In this document: positions 46,001-57,127 of the stretch, piece after piece
How the letters are laid out: every line of letters starts with the position of its first letter
Position numbering within the stretch: the stretch's first letter is position 1
Assembly (NCBI RefSeq): GCF_019279795.1
Contig: NC_056732.1
Span: 1,079,766,366 to 1,079,830,365, forward strand
Length of the DNA stretch: 64,000 nt
Reading direction: 5' to 3'
Origin: Protopterus annectens
Taxonomy: Eukaryota > Chordata > Ceratodontiformes > Protopteridae
The notes under the pieces: generated by a model
Databases searched by the model: none
Seen by the model: only the letters and a program-made list of their open reading frames with translations
What the model was told of the DNA's origin: nothing
Position numbers and translations under genes: made by a program

Positions 46001-46500
46001 NNNNNNNNNNNNNNNNNNNNNNNNNNNNNNNNNNNNNNNNNNNNNNNNNNNNNNNNNNNNNNNNNNNNNNNNNNNNNNNNNNNNNNNNNNNNNNNNNNNN
46101 NNNNNNNNNNNNNNNNNNNNNNNNNNNNNNNNNNNNNNNNNNNNNNNNNNNNNNNNNNNNNNNNNNNNNNNNNNNNNNNNNNNNNNNNNNNNNNNNNNNN
46201 NNNNNNNNNNNNNNNNNNNNNNNNNNNNNNNNNNNNNNNNNNNNNNNNNNNNNNNNNNNNNNNNNNNNNNNNNNNNNNNNNNNNNNNNNNNNNNNNNNNN
46301 NNNNNNNNNNNNNNNNNNNNNNNNNNNNNNNNNNNNNNNNNNNNNNNNNNNNNNNNNNNNNNNNNNNNNNNNNNNNNNNNNNNNNNNNNNNNNNNNNNNN
46401 NNNNNNNNNNNNNNNNNNNNNNNNNNNNNNNNNNNNNNNNNNNNNNNNNNNNNNNNNNNNNNNNNNNNNNNNNNNNNNNNNNNNNNNNNNNNNNNNNNNN
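46001..46500. other. Assembly gap, 500 N
   Basis: Exactly 500 unknown bases, the usual placeholder for a gap of unknown size. It separates a LINE end from DIRS A6a gag, so at least one element border is hidden here. Confidence 0.99.
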
Positions 46501-47084
46501 CACTGTCTGTCTCTGTCTTTTTCTTTGCATTTTTTAGGTATTCCAGTAGTCGGATTGCTAACTGATGTCATTTCTGGATAGTTAAATCGTGAGCCAAAAT
46601 ATTTAGAAGCAAAAATGTACAGATGTTTAATAGTGCGTTGATTAAATCTAGCACAAAACCGACAGCAAAGTACGTTATCAGGGCCTAGGCAAGGAATACA
46701 GTACAAATGAAAATCCTTGTGAGATATTTGCTTCCCACAAGTAATACAATTAACTTTTACTGACATCGGTAAGGAGCAAGAAAAAGTTTCCCCAACGGGA
46801 TACTTAGCTTTTAGTTGAAGACTTCGGTTCTGAAACTCGAAAACGAAAATTTAAGGAGTTGGCTGACCGGCACTTGCGAACTGCTTCTGCTTCGGGCACC
46901 ACGTGGCAAGAAAGACCGATGTAATGGCATCAGCTGCATGTTTTATACCCCTGACGACCTGACGTCATGGAAGAAGGAACAGCAACCGACGCAGGACCAA
47001 GACTTTGTTATCAGGCCAACTGACGGCAACCTGCCAGCAGATTACCCAAATGTAATGACTGCAACAGTGAAACACAAAGAACAT
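46501..47084 (-). mobile_element. DIRS family A, copy A6a: gag N-terminus and right terminal repeat
   Basis: The minus strand shows the gag N-terminal Cys/His module (46510-46766: CITCGKQISHKDFH.YC, then CRFCARFNQRTIK) and a terminal repeat (about 46905-47065) with GACGTCA and TATA-like boxes. The tip AGAACAT is at 47084. The rest disappears into the assembly gap. Confidence 0.85.
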
Positions 47085-48392
47085 TCAGGAGCCATACTAG
47101 ATTCTGAAAACACATCAACAATGTCTAGAACAGGAGGTATAGCCAAAGGCATATGCTGAGGAAGAAGAAAATCCCTAAATCTCTTTTTATATTCAGAAAA
47201 TTCCTGACTTTCTCAGTGGAAATGTTCCCTTAAGGTATGTAAAGTTACCCCAAAAGAAAAATCCTCAGGGGTAGAAGCAGAAGGAATGGAATCCTCTGCA
47301 TCAGAGTCCTCATAAGTAGGTATAAACAAATCCTGTTCATTAAAAGTGTCAGAAGAAATAGAGTCCTGTTCAGAAGATTCATAGTCAATTTCAGCCCTAG
47401 GCCTCTTAGAAGGGGGGGGGGGTTGACTACCCCTGATTAGAGTAATCAAATCTTCAGCCATTTTGATCATTTGTTTTTTAGGCATAGGGGCCTGCACATG
47501 TGGCCTGGGCATTGGTTTTTTAGACATAGATCGAGATTTTGGCCTTAGTATAGAAGACTGTGTCGGTTTAATATACAAATCTGTAGGCCTGAATACACCC
47601 TCAGAAGCTGGTGCCTGCACAGTCCCTCTGGACCAATCCAAGCTAGATACATCCACAGGTTCCATAACTGAAGCATTTCGTGGCAAACTGGACTCCGAAT
47701 GGGTCTCAGTAGAGGCCTGCGAATCAGAAGTAGCAGGTATCAGGGGCTGCAAAAGCACCTCACTGAGTACTGGCTAACTGGCGACTGGCTTAGAAGAGTC
47801 TTCGGCAGTTTTGGACCTCAACTGTCAGTCTTTTTCTTCGTGTTTTTTTGGTATTCCGGTAGTCGGATTGCTAACCGTCATTTCTGGATAATTAAACTGT
47901 GATCCAAAATATTTAGAAGCAAAAATGTACTGACGGCGGATAGTGCACTGATTAAATAAAGCACAGAACTGGCAACAAGGTACGTCGTGGTCAGGGCCTA
48001 AGCAAGGAACACAGTACAAATGGAAATCCTTATGAGGTATTTGCTTCCCACAAGTAATACAATTATTAACTTTTACTGACATCGGTAAGGAGCAAGAAAA
48101 AGTTTCCCCAACAGGGTACTTAGCTTTTTAGTTGAAGACTTCGGTTCTGAAACTCAAAAATGAAAATTTCTGGAGTCGGCCGACCAGCACTTGAGAACTG
48201 CTTCTGCTTCGAGCACCACACAGCAAGAAAGACTGATGTAATGGCATCGGCTGCATGTTTTATACCCCTGACATCATGGAAGAAGGGACAGCAACCAACG
48301 CAGGACCCAAGACTTTGTTAATCAGGCCGATTAAGGGCAACTTGCCAGCAGATTACCCAAATGTAATGATTGCAACAGTGAAACACGAAGAC
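47085..48392 (-). mobile_element. DIRS family A, copy A6b: gag 5' part and right terminal repeat
   Basis: Minus-strand gag from its middle (47085-47760, including 'MIKMAEDLITLIRGSQPPP') to the N-terminal module (47825-48082), then a terminal repeat (about 48225-48375). The gag breaks off exactly where A6a's tip ends. Most similar to A6a and A6c. Broken. Confidence 0.85.
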
Positions 48393-50056
48393 CAGCAGCA
48401 TCCCTGCAAGAGGCCTCTAAAGAAAACCACATTGCAAAGTAGGTTTTCCAACTTGTTCAGCAGAATGTATTAAATTCTGTAAATCTTTATTTTTCCACAC
48501 AGTCTGGAATCAACATCATTTTCTGGTTTAAGCAGTCTAATAATATGCTGTTGATATTTAAAGTTCTGATTGCCAAGGCTGCAGAAGTATAAACCTTTTT
48601 AACCCATCTATCCAGCACTCTGGAGTCTCTATCAGAAGGGGTAGAATTTTTAGCAGTAGAAGCCTTAATATCCTTGGGCCCCTGAGAAATAGTTTCTGGA
48701 TCTGCAACAGGATTTTTGAAAAGGAACTTGTGGGACTCAGGAACCCTGTAATATCGGTCAGGTTTACCAAGAGCCGGAGGCAGGGAATCAGGGGCCAACA
48801 ATGTCTAGTACAGGAGGTATAGCCAAAGGCCTATGCTGAGGTAGAAGGAAATCCCTAAGCCTCTTTTTTGAAATGCCTGTCTTTCCCGGACGAAATGCTC
48901 CCTTAAAGTATGTAAAGTTTCCCCAAAAGAAAAATCCTCAGGAGGGGAAGCAGAGGGAATGGAATCCTCTGCATCAGAATCCTTATAAGTAGGTATGGAC
49001 AAATCCAGGTCATCAAAAGAGTCAGAAGAAACAGAATCCTGATCAGAAGAATCATAATGAAGCTCAGCCCTAGGCCTCTTGGGGGGGGGGGGGGGTTGAC
49101 TACTCCTGATTAGAGTAATTAGGTCTTCAGCCATTTTTATCATTTGTTTTTTTAGGGATAGGGGCCTAAGCATGCGGCCTAGGCGTGGATGGAGATTTAG
49201 GCCTTAGTAATGAAGAAGGTGTAGATTTAATATGCAAGTCTGTAGGCCTGAATACACCCTCAGAAGCCAGTGCCTGCACAGCAGCCCCGAACCCATCCAA
49301 GGTAGAGACCTCCGCGGGTTTCATAGTTGAAGTATCTCGCTGCATACCGGACTCAGAATGGGTCTCAGTAGAGGCCTGCGAATCAGAAGTAGCGGGTATC
49401 GGGGGCTGCAAAAGCACCTCACCGAGTACCGGTGAACTGGCGACTGGCTTAGAAGTGTCGTCGGCAGTTTTGGACCTCGGCGGCCTGTCTTTATCTTTGC
49501 ATTGTTTCAGAATCCCGGTAGTTGGATGGCTAACTAATGACATTTCTGGATAATTAGAGAACCGAAATATTTAGAGGCAAAAATATACAGACTGATAGTG
49601 CACTGATTAAATAAAGCAAAAAACCGACAGCAAGGTACGTCGTGATCAGGGCCTAGGCAAGGAATGCAGTATGAATGAAAATCTTTATGAGGTATTTGCT
49701 TTCCACAAGTAATGCAATTATTAACTTTTACTGACATCGGAAAGGAGCAAGAAAAAGTTTCCCCAACGGGGTACTTAGCTTTAAGTTGAAGACTTCAGTT
49801 CTGAAACTCAAAAATGAAAATTTCAGGAGTCTGCCGACTGGCACTTGCAAACCTTCTGCTTCGGGCACCGCACGAAAAAAAAGACTGAAGTAATGGCGTC
49901 GGCTGTATGTTTTATACCCCTGATGACCTGACATCATGGAAGAAGGGACAGCAACCGACGCAGGACCCAAGACTTTGTTAATCAGGCCGACTGAGGGCAA
50001 CCTGACAGCATATTACCCCAAATGTAATGACTGCAACAGTGAAACAGTAAAAACAT
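48393..50056 (-). mobile_element. DIRS family A, copy A6c: gag 5' part and right terminal repeat
   Basis: The minus-strand gag extends further toward its C-terminus than A6b (48400-49737). It includes 'LPPALGKPDRYYRVPESHKF', the 'MIKMAEDLITLIRSSQPPPP' block and the N-terminal module at 49600-49737. A terminal repeat (about 49880-50040) and a tip near 50056 follow. It breaks off where A6b's tip ends and abuts a Tc1 fragment on the other side. Confidence 0.85.
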
Positions 50057-50328
50057 CATCAACACTTCGCATCACTAAAAGAACACCACCACCACAATGA
50101 AGCATGGTGGCAGCAGTATCATGCTTTGGGGTTGCTTTTCTTCAGCTCGAGCTGGGTTTTTCGTCAAGGTGGAGGGAATTATGAACAGTTCCAAATATCA
50201 GTCATGTTTGGCCCAAAACCTTCAGGTGTCTGCTAGAAAGCTGAAGATGAAGAGGAATTTTACCTTTCAACATGACAATGACCCCAAACATACATCCAAA
50301 TCAAAATAATGGCTTCACCAGAAGAAAA
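50057..50328 (+). mobile_element. Tc1-like DNA transposon, left fragment (transposase middle)
   Basis: Plus-strand Tc1 transposase sequence 'MKHGGSSIMLWGCFSSA', 'GIMNSSKYQSCLAQNLQ' and 'FQHDNDPKHTSK', which contains the second catalytic Asp of the DD34E triad. An in-frame stop follows at about 50306. The N-terminal DNA-binding domain and left terminal repeat are missing because DIRS A6c ends here. The fragment ends GAAGAAAA at the DIRS B border and continues at 56325. Confidence 0.88.
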
Positions 50329-50372
50329 TAAGAAGTTATGTACTCACCATAATGTTCCATCTGAGTAGGTAT

Positions 50373-50519
50373 CTTCATTTGTCTGCAACCTTTGGGATAT
50401 GGATCCGATCTCTGATCCGAGCCGGCAACTTCTACCACAGCATAGATCCGAGCTCCTAGCTCCTCCCTTTACCCATAATCCCCTGCCAACCCTGACTGAC
50501 CTCAGATCAAGTTTGCCCG
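50373..50519 (+). repeat. B left inverted terminal repeat
   Basis: Inverted partner of 56178-56310, sharing CTTCATTTGTC.GCAACC and CAACTTCTACCACAGCATAG and GAGCTCCTAGCTCCTCCC. No CRE octamer is seen, unlike family A. Confidence 0.88.
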
Positions 50520-50610
50520 ATATAACAACTGTTACTGTGCCCCGGAAGGGGCTTATCTAAGACAGATCCTAAACAGAATCATATAGGTCCGGGGGAAGGA
50601 GGGGGGGATG

Positions 50611-50712
50611 GTTGCAGACAAATGAAGATACCTACTCAGATGGAACGTTATGGTGAGTACATAACTTCTTAATCTGAAGTAGGCACTTCATTTGTCAGCA
50701 ACCTTTGGGACA
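50611..50712 (+). repeat. B internal complementary region
   Basis: GAGTACATAACTTCTTA (complement of the left tip) is joined directly to ATCTGAAGTAGGCACTTC (complement of the right tip) at about 50653-50690, extending into terminal-repeat sequence on both sides. Confidence 0.88.
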
Positions 50713-50744
50713 GAGTCCCCAGCTACCTGAATCCTGGGTGGCCG

Positions 50745-51810
50745 TTATGGAAGAATATTCCGGAGTACTGCAGAGCCAAAGGATGCCCTACCTCTGGAGA
50801 CAACATCCAGTTTGTAATGGCTGATAAAGGTATGAGATGAAGCCCAAGTGGCTGCGGAACAAATATCATTCAAGGGGACCCTAGATCTAAAAGCCGCCGA
50901 AGTAGCGACGGCCCTAGTAGAATGAGCGCGGACTCCCTGAGGTGCAGGCCTTCCCGGACTCTGATATGCCAAAAGGATACAACTAGCTATCCACCGTGAC
51001 AGGGTAACTTTAGAAACTGACTTGCCTAAATTGGTTTTGGCAAAGGAGACAAACAACTGGTCAGATTGCCTATGACCAGCAGTTCGATGAATATAAAAGC
51101 ATAATTGTGCACATCCAAAGAATGCAGTTTGTACTCTCCTTTGTTCTGATAGTTGGGAAAGAACACGGGAAGATTAATAGATTGATTAATATTAGCTTCC
51201 GAAGATACCTTAGGCAGAAAGGACGGATTGATCCTGAGGTAAACTCTATCCTGATGAAAGGCCAAATACGGCGGTTTAACACAGAGAGCCTGAAGCTCAG
51301 AGACCCTTTTAGCTGAAGTAATGGCCACCAGGAAGGCCGTCTTCCAAGAGAGGTGTTTAAGATCAACCGTAGCCGCCGGCTCGAAAGGGGGGCTTGTCAA
51401 GGCCTGTAGAACCAAAGATAAATCCCATGGGGGTACTACCTCCCTGACCGGAGATCTGAGAAGGAAGGTACCCTTGAGGAAAGCTTTACAGAGCTTGGAG
51501 GTAATTAGAGGGCCCAATTCATGCCCTACATGATAATGCGAAATTGCTGCTAGTTGTACCTTGACTGTAGAGCAGCTAGTCCCCTGATGAAAAAGGGTAG
51601 TTAGAAAATCCAAAACCAACGTAAGAGGCGCCGTGAAAGGATTTAAGTGATGGTGCTCCGCCCAGATGGAGAAACATTTCCACTTACTCCGATAGACCCT
51701 TCTGGTGGACAGTTTGTGTGCTGCTACTAGGGTGGCTTTGACTGGTGAGGAGATTCCGGGAGTCCTTATCAAGAGTGGAACTGGAGCAACCAAGCCGTCA
51801 GCTTGAGGTT
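50745..51810 (-). pseudogene. DIRS B tyrosine recombinase
   Basis: Minus-strand sequence with 'STRRVYRSKWKCFSIWAEHH', 'PPWDLSLVLQALTSPPFEPA', 'AITSAKRVSELQAL' (catalytic Arg), 'GVRAHSTRAVATSAAF' (HxxR) and 'ASSHTFISHYKLD' (terminal Tyr). All catalytic boxes are recognisable; lightly broken. Confidence 0.92.
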
Positions 51811-54005
51811 GACCAGGTTGGAGGTAGAAGACCCAGAGGGTGAGTAATGAGATCCGGGAGGGGATCCAGAATCCAGGGTGGATGAATCAGATGAGACCAC
51901 AGGTACGGGAACCACGTTTGACGAGGCCAGAATGGGGCAATGAGGATCATTTTTCTCCCCAACCGACTGGCTTTCTGTAAGAGTTTCAGCATCATGGGCA
52001 ATGGAGGGTAAGCGTAAAGGAGACCGGGAGGCCAAGCATGTACTAGAGAGTCTCTCGGGGACACCCCCTGAGGGGGGATTAGAGCGAAGTAACTGTTGCA
52101 TTTGGTATTTGAAGGAGAGGCAAAAAGATCCAACAGGGTTGCCCACATTGGGCAAATATTTGCTTCGCTACTAGAGGATTGAGAGACCATTCGTATGGGG
52201 TCAGAATCGAATGACTGAGCCTGTCTGCTAGGATGTTGGACCATGCTGGAATGTGCATTGCAATGAGAAAGTGGTTGGTGGATTATCGCCCATTCCCACA
52301 CTCTCGTGGCCTCGCGACAAAGAGGATAAGACCTGGTTCCCCCCTGTTTGTTGATGTACCAGACAACTGTCATGTTGTCCGTTTGTACCGCAATCGTCAC
52401 AATCGGAAGAAGGCTGTGAAGTGCCTGCAACGTCAAAAGCACTGCCCTCATATCTAGGACACTGATATGCAAGGAGGTCTCTATGTCGTTCCACGTGCCT
52501 TGGACCGTTCTGCCTGAATAGTGCCTCCCCCACCCCAGGCGAGAGGCATCCGTGGTCATTGTGGCGATGGGGGGAGGCATCGAGAATGGTCGTCCTGTGT
52601 GAAGGCTGAGGGACTGGAGCCACCACATGAGCGACCCTCTACAAGCCCTGCTTAGGGGAATGGGATGGGACAGGGGGTTGCGTGACAGGGACCATTGCAC
52701 CTGGAGGGTCCACTGCAGGACCCTCATATTTATACGGGCTAGGGGCAGCAGAGAAATTGCTGCCACCATGGACCCGAGAGCCCTCAGGATCAATTCCGCC
52801 GGTGGAGCAGGAAGTTGGAGAATGGCCTGAACATGCAACCTCAGGTTCTGAAGCCGATCGGGAGTCAGGAAAGCAAGCATTAGTCTGGAATCCAATCTCA
52901 CCCCTATGAAATCTATTACCTGTGTAGGAGCCAGAGAGGATTTGGCCATGTTGACAGTCAACCCTAGGCGTGGAGCAAGATTGAGGAAGTAATCCCTGCC
53001 TGAACAGAGCAGATGCCTTGTTGGGGCGATGAGCCAGTTGTCCAGGTACGGAAAGACCTGAATTCCCTGAAGCCTCAGGTGGGCCGCTATAACCGCCAAG
53101 ACTTTGGTGAACACCCTGGGGGCTGATGTGAGACCGAAGGGGAGGGCCCTGAACTGAAAGTGACTGGATCCCAGCCAGAAGCAGAGGAACCTCCTGGAAC
53201 GTCTGTACACAAGAATGTGATAGTACGCATCCTTGAGGTCTATCAAGCACATTGAGTCATTCTCCCATAACAGGGGGAGAATAGATTGTAGCATGACCAT
53301 CTGGAACTTTTCTTTGGGTACTGCCAGGTTCAAGAGAGCGAGGTAGAGGATGGACCTCAAGTCCCCCGTCTTTTTTGGCACCAGAAAGAACCTGGAGTAA
53401 AACCCTGATCCGAGCTTATCTGGGGGGACGGGTTGGATGGCTCTTTTTTGTAAAAGCTGCTGAATTTCTGTAGCAGCCGCCTCCCTCTGATTGGGTGGTA
53501 CATCTGGGAGGCTTCTGGTTTTGGGGGTTACAATAAAGGGAATTTGGTAACCTCTGGATAGGATGCGAAGCACCCAGCGATCTGTTATGGACTCCCACAT
53601 TGCTAGGTGCCTCGAAAGACGCCTCCCGACCATCTCCAGAGTGGAGCAGCCGGGCAACTCCTCAGGGGTTCTGCGTGGGCCTCTCAGAGGAGGGTTCTCT
53701 GGAACCAAAATTTCTGGGACCCCCTCTACCTCTAGGGCGGTGTCCTCCCTGTCCTCCTCTGCCATGAGAGGACTGGTTGTCCGGAGCAGACTGGGACTGA
53801 TGCGATTTCCGGAACCACATCTTCTTCTGACCCTTTTGGTTCTTAGAAAGGGACCTCTGGGGAGCAGAGAAGTGGACTCAGACGGCAGACGTCTTCCCGT
53901 CTTTCTCCCTCTGGACCAAAGTGTCGCGAATGGTTTTGCCAAACAGTGCAGAACCATCAAAGGGGGCATTCGCGAATGACACCTTAAAGGGTTCCGAGAA
54001 GTCAC
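51798..54005 (-). pseudogene. DIRS B reverse transcriptase/RNase H
   Basis: A long minus-strand frame of more than 700 codons. Gives 'MCLIDLKDAYYHILV' (motif A), 'FRALPFGLTSAPRVFTKVLA', 'VFPYLDNWLIAP' (the YLDD-box position), RNase H 'TTDASRLGWGRH' and 'QTDNMTVVWYINKQGGTRSY', and 'LLDLFASPSN' after RNase H. Overlaps gag at its start. Treated as a fossil. Confidence 0.9.
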
Positions 54006-55955
54006 AATGTCGGAGCCAGGCTTGGCGCCTCATTACCAGGCCGGCTCCGCCAGCTCTAGCAGCTCCTTCCGTGGCGTGAGACAAGAGCTGCATAGAGGTG
54101 TTAGAAACGGAACGTTGAGTGGACATTCGGGAGGAGTACAGCTGCTTGTCCCCTTTCAACATGGACTCTGGGGGGGGGGCAGCATATTCTTTTATTAAAT
54201 CTCGCTGCATCCAGATGACGTGTGCCATACAGTTCAGCGCTCTCATGGAGAAGGTTGCTGAACTGAAGGCCCGCTTCCCAAGGCGGCCCATCGCCTGAGA
54301 CTCCTTGCTCGGTGGGTGGACTGCGGAGCTCTCCTGAACCAACTCCCTCTTGGTGGCCCGCCGCCACCAACATGGCATCCATGGGGGGACCTCTGCTCAA
54401 GTGGGTTCTTTCTGCAGGGGGACTCGGGATCCTATCTGGGCACTTGGGGACTGGCTCTACAGTGTCCGGCTCCTTCCAAGCCCTGGTGGAGATAAGGTCC
54501 ACCAGGGGGTTGGGGGGAGGGGACACCCAAGAGGTAGATGGCCCTGCTTCGAACGCCTCTAGGAATACGGACTCATCGGAGGAAGCCTTGGGGCCAGACC
54601 ACCCTCCCCTAATCCTGAGCATTTCCATGATGCCTCCAAAGGAGACATCCTCGGGGGGGTGACCTTGGGGAGCCTTCCCCTTCATCTAAGTCCGTATCTT
54701 CTGTAAGGGACTGGGGGGGGGGGGAAGAGTCCACGTGCCTCCTCTTACACTTAGCCTTGTGAGGAACCTCCTCAGGGGGGCTGTCCGAGGAAGTCTCACC
54801 AGCAATGTCATGTTCCAAGGGAACACCCAGAGGCGCTGAAGCAGGCTGCCCCGAAGGCCGGGAGATGGGAGCCTGAACCAGCTGAGAGGGAGTGCAGGGG
54901 GGAGCCGAAGCCAGGACCGAGGCCCAGATGCACTCAACAGTGCCCTCTCCACCACAGCGAAAGCAGAGGGGGAGCCGCCCTCGATAGGATCAGAGTCTCG
55001 ACTCCCACTCGGATCCGAAGCGGGGACCGGATCCGGGGCAGAGACCATCGGATCCGAAGGACCCGTGTGCTCCGACCGGGACAGAACCGAAGTCACACCG
55101 AATCCCTCGGATCTGAAGCTCAGTCCACGGCTCCGAGAGGTCGGATCCGATAAGCTCGAGGGACCAGTCGGAGCTGAAGTAACCAGTACTGTCGGCTCTG
55201 ACCCACCCCCGGATCCAACGTGGCTCAGCTCCGAACGCTCCGAACCCGGAAAGCGGGTCGGAGAAGGAGTGATTGGAGCAAAAAATGGGGTCGAGCCGGG
55301 GGGGGGGGGGCAAGAGCACTCCCATCTGCAGCTGGGCCTGGATGAACCTCCTCATCATCTGGTCCATGTCTGCATCTGACATGCAGAAAGTGGACCTCGA
55401 AGAGGCCACCGAGGCAGACCTAGAGTGCCACCTCGATGACTTAGATGGGGACCGGGTCCCCTCCTCCTCGGGTCCCGGTGAGAAGCAAGGGGACCGGAGC
55501 CGAGGAGGAGGCGATCCAGAAGCTCTGGAGGGAGAAGCTCGTTTGGCGGGCGGGGCCGAGGAGTCGTCCTCGGCCCACCGCTTATGGTGCTTCTCTCTCA
55601 GTTTGGCTTTCCCAGCCTCTCTTCTCTCCTCTGGAGCCGAAGCGGGAGGTTGAGTCCTGACCGGTGGGAGGGAGGCAGGGGTGGCTGCCACCGAGGGCTG
55701 GGTAGCAGCCACAGAAGCACCGGAGGCCGGAGCCGAATCCGGGGGCAAAAGGCCCGCCAGAATCAGCTTCGACCTCCGGTCCTTAATTGCCCTGGGGTTG
55801 AACGCCACGCAAATCGCGCATCCCGAGGAGAGGTGTTCAACCCCAAGGCACCTAACGGACCGGGTGTGGCCATCCGCTGGTGAAAGCTTATGGCCACACT
55901 CGGTGCACTTTGAAAAGATGGCTTTAGGGGCCTCCGACATAGCACAGAAACACAC
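53878..55955 (-). pseudogene. DIRS B gag-like protein
   Basis: Minus-strand gag. N-terminal Cys/His module (CTECGHKLSPADGHTRSVRC, then LGVEHLSSGCAICVAFNPRAIK), a long Ser/Pro/Arg-rich linker, 'DMDQMMRRFIQAQLQMGV', acidic 'LTEDTDLDEGEGS', and an Ala-rich C-terminal block 'FSSATFSMRALNC', which is recognisably homologous to family A 'YTSATLSMRALNC'. Broken lightly. Confidence 0.88.
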
Positions 55956-56177
55956 TCACTAGGCCCCTACACACACCACAAACACACTATGACCAGCGAG
56001 GGCAGGGAGGAAAAATAACCACAAATTAAATTAAATTGAGAGAGATAAAGGGCTATGGGGTACCTAAACACTCGCTCTCACTCACATGAAGAAAAGGGGG
56101 ATAAAAATAGAAAATTTTTCTCACAAATCTTCACTAAGTAGCAGGAGCTCAAAAATCCAGCTTGTAGCTTGAAGCGC

Positions 56178-56310
56178 GGCAAACTAGATCTGAGGTCAGT
56201 CAGTGTTGGCAGGGGATTATGGGTAAAGGGAGGAGCTAGGAGCTCGGTTCTATGCTGTGGTAGAAGTTGCCGGCTCGGATCCGTATCCCAAAGGTTGCTG
56301 ACAAATGAAG
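56178..56310 (-). repeat. B right inverted terminal repeat
   Basis: Partner of 50373-50519; somewhat shorter because of one internal length difference. Confidence 0.88.
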
Positions 56311-56324
56311 TGCCTACTTCAGAT

Positions 56325-56748
56325 TTAAAGTTTTGGAATGGGCCAGCCAGGGCCCAGACCTAAATCCAACAGAAAATCTGTGGGATGACCTGAAGAGGGC
56401 TGTGCACAAAAGATGCCCTCGCAATCTGATAGATTTGGAGCCCTTTTGCAAGGAAGAGTGGGTCATGCTAATAGATTCTTACCCAACAAGACTGAATGCG
56501 GTAATTAAATCAAAAGGTGCTTCAAGAAAGTATTAGTTTAAGGATGTGCACACTTATGCAACCAGCGTATTGTACGTTGTTTATTTTTTTATATTTTTCC
56601 CCTAACAGATTTGTTTTTCAACTGAATTGTACAGGTTAGGTCACATTAAAAGTGGGAAAAGTTTTGAAATGGTTTAGTGGTTTCAATTTATATCACAAAA
56701 ACGTGACATTTTAACAGGGGTGTGTAATCTTTTTTATATACACTATTT
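56325..56748 (+). mobile_element. Tc1-like DNA transposon, right fragment (transposase end and 3' terminus)
   Basis: Continues the Tc1 transposase: '[20 protein letters not shown]' (third catalytic residue, the Glu of DD34E) and on to the stop near 56535. About 210 bp of 3' sequence follows, ending AGGGGTGTGTAATC..TATATACACT, a typical Tc1 right end. The protein join with the left fragment is seamless across DIRS B apart from the stop noted there. Confidence 0.88.
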
Positions 56749-57127
56749 GTAAAAATAGTTTTTAAAGTAGAGATTGCTAATGACTTAATTATGCTCAGTC
56801 TTTGAATTGTACTAGTACTAAGTAATTATTTACTTAGCAACCCTAATTGTCTGTGTCTCTATTGGTTGGAGTGACCCAGGGGAATAGTATCTTTGCATTT
56901 AGTTCATGGTGTTTTAGTTGTCGAGTATTATCTGAAGAAGCAAAAGTGGTTTTGCGTAAGCACTTATTTTTTTATTAAAGTCTTGGCTTCTTTTATCCAC
57001 TCGTGTTTCTGATGCGGTTTTTTTTTTTTTTTCCATTGAATGTTTAGAACCGAACAGTTCATTGCAGAGGATTTACTTTTTCTTTTTGGCCTTTAAAAAA
57101 TTGTTTTGGCTCAAATCTGCTCACTAA
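56749..57127 (+). repeat. Penelope-like end sequence and unassigned spacer
   Basis: At 56935-56970 the sequence CTGAAGAA, a perfect GCAAAA/TTTTGC hairpin, then GTAAGCAC resembles the hammerhead-like motif of the 39077-40082 repeat. It is followed by a TTTTATTAAAGTCTTGGCTTC stretch and a 15-T run. 57046-57127 is unassigned. Confidence 0.4.

Larger units (their letters stand above)
50329..56324 (-). mobile_element. DIRS retrotransposon family B, complete-looking copy
   Basis: A 6.0-kb element with tips TAAGAAGTTATGTACTC (left) and CTACTTCAGAT (right), inverted terminal repeats and an internal complementary region. Gag, reverse transcriptase/RNase H and tyrosine recombinase lie on the minus strand. 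It is clearly a different family from A, with low protein identity and different repeats. It interrupts a Tc1 transposon with no target duplication. Long frames survive, so it is young; it looks nearly whole with few breaks. Confidence 0.93.

Noticed and set aside
45850-46766. Open frames of up to 278 codons spanning the N stretch
   Set aside because: Most residues are undefined because they read through the 500-N gap; only the gag N-terminus at 46510-46766 is real sequence.
53563-55962. Several plus-strand frames of 90-140 codons opposite DIRS B gag and pol
   Set aside because: They are GC-rich shadow frames antisense to the recognisable gag and pol reading; no homology is evident.
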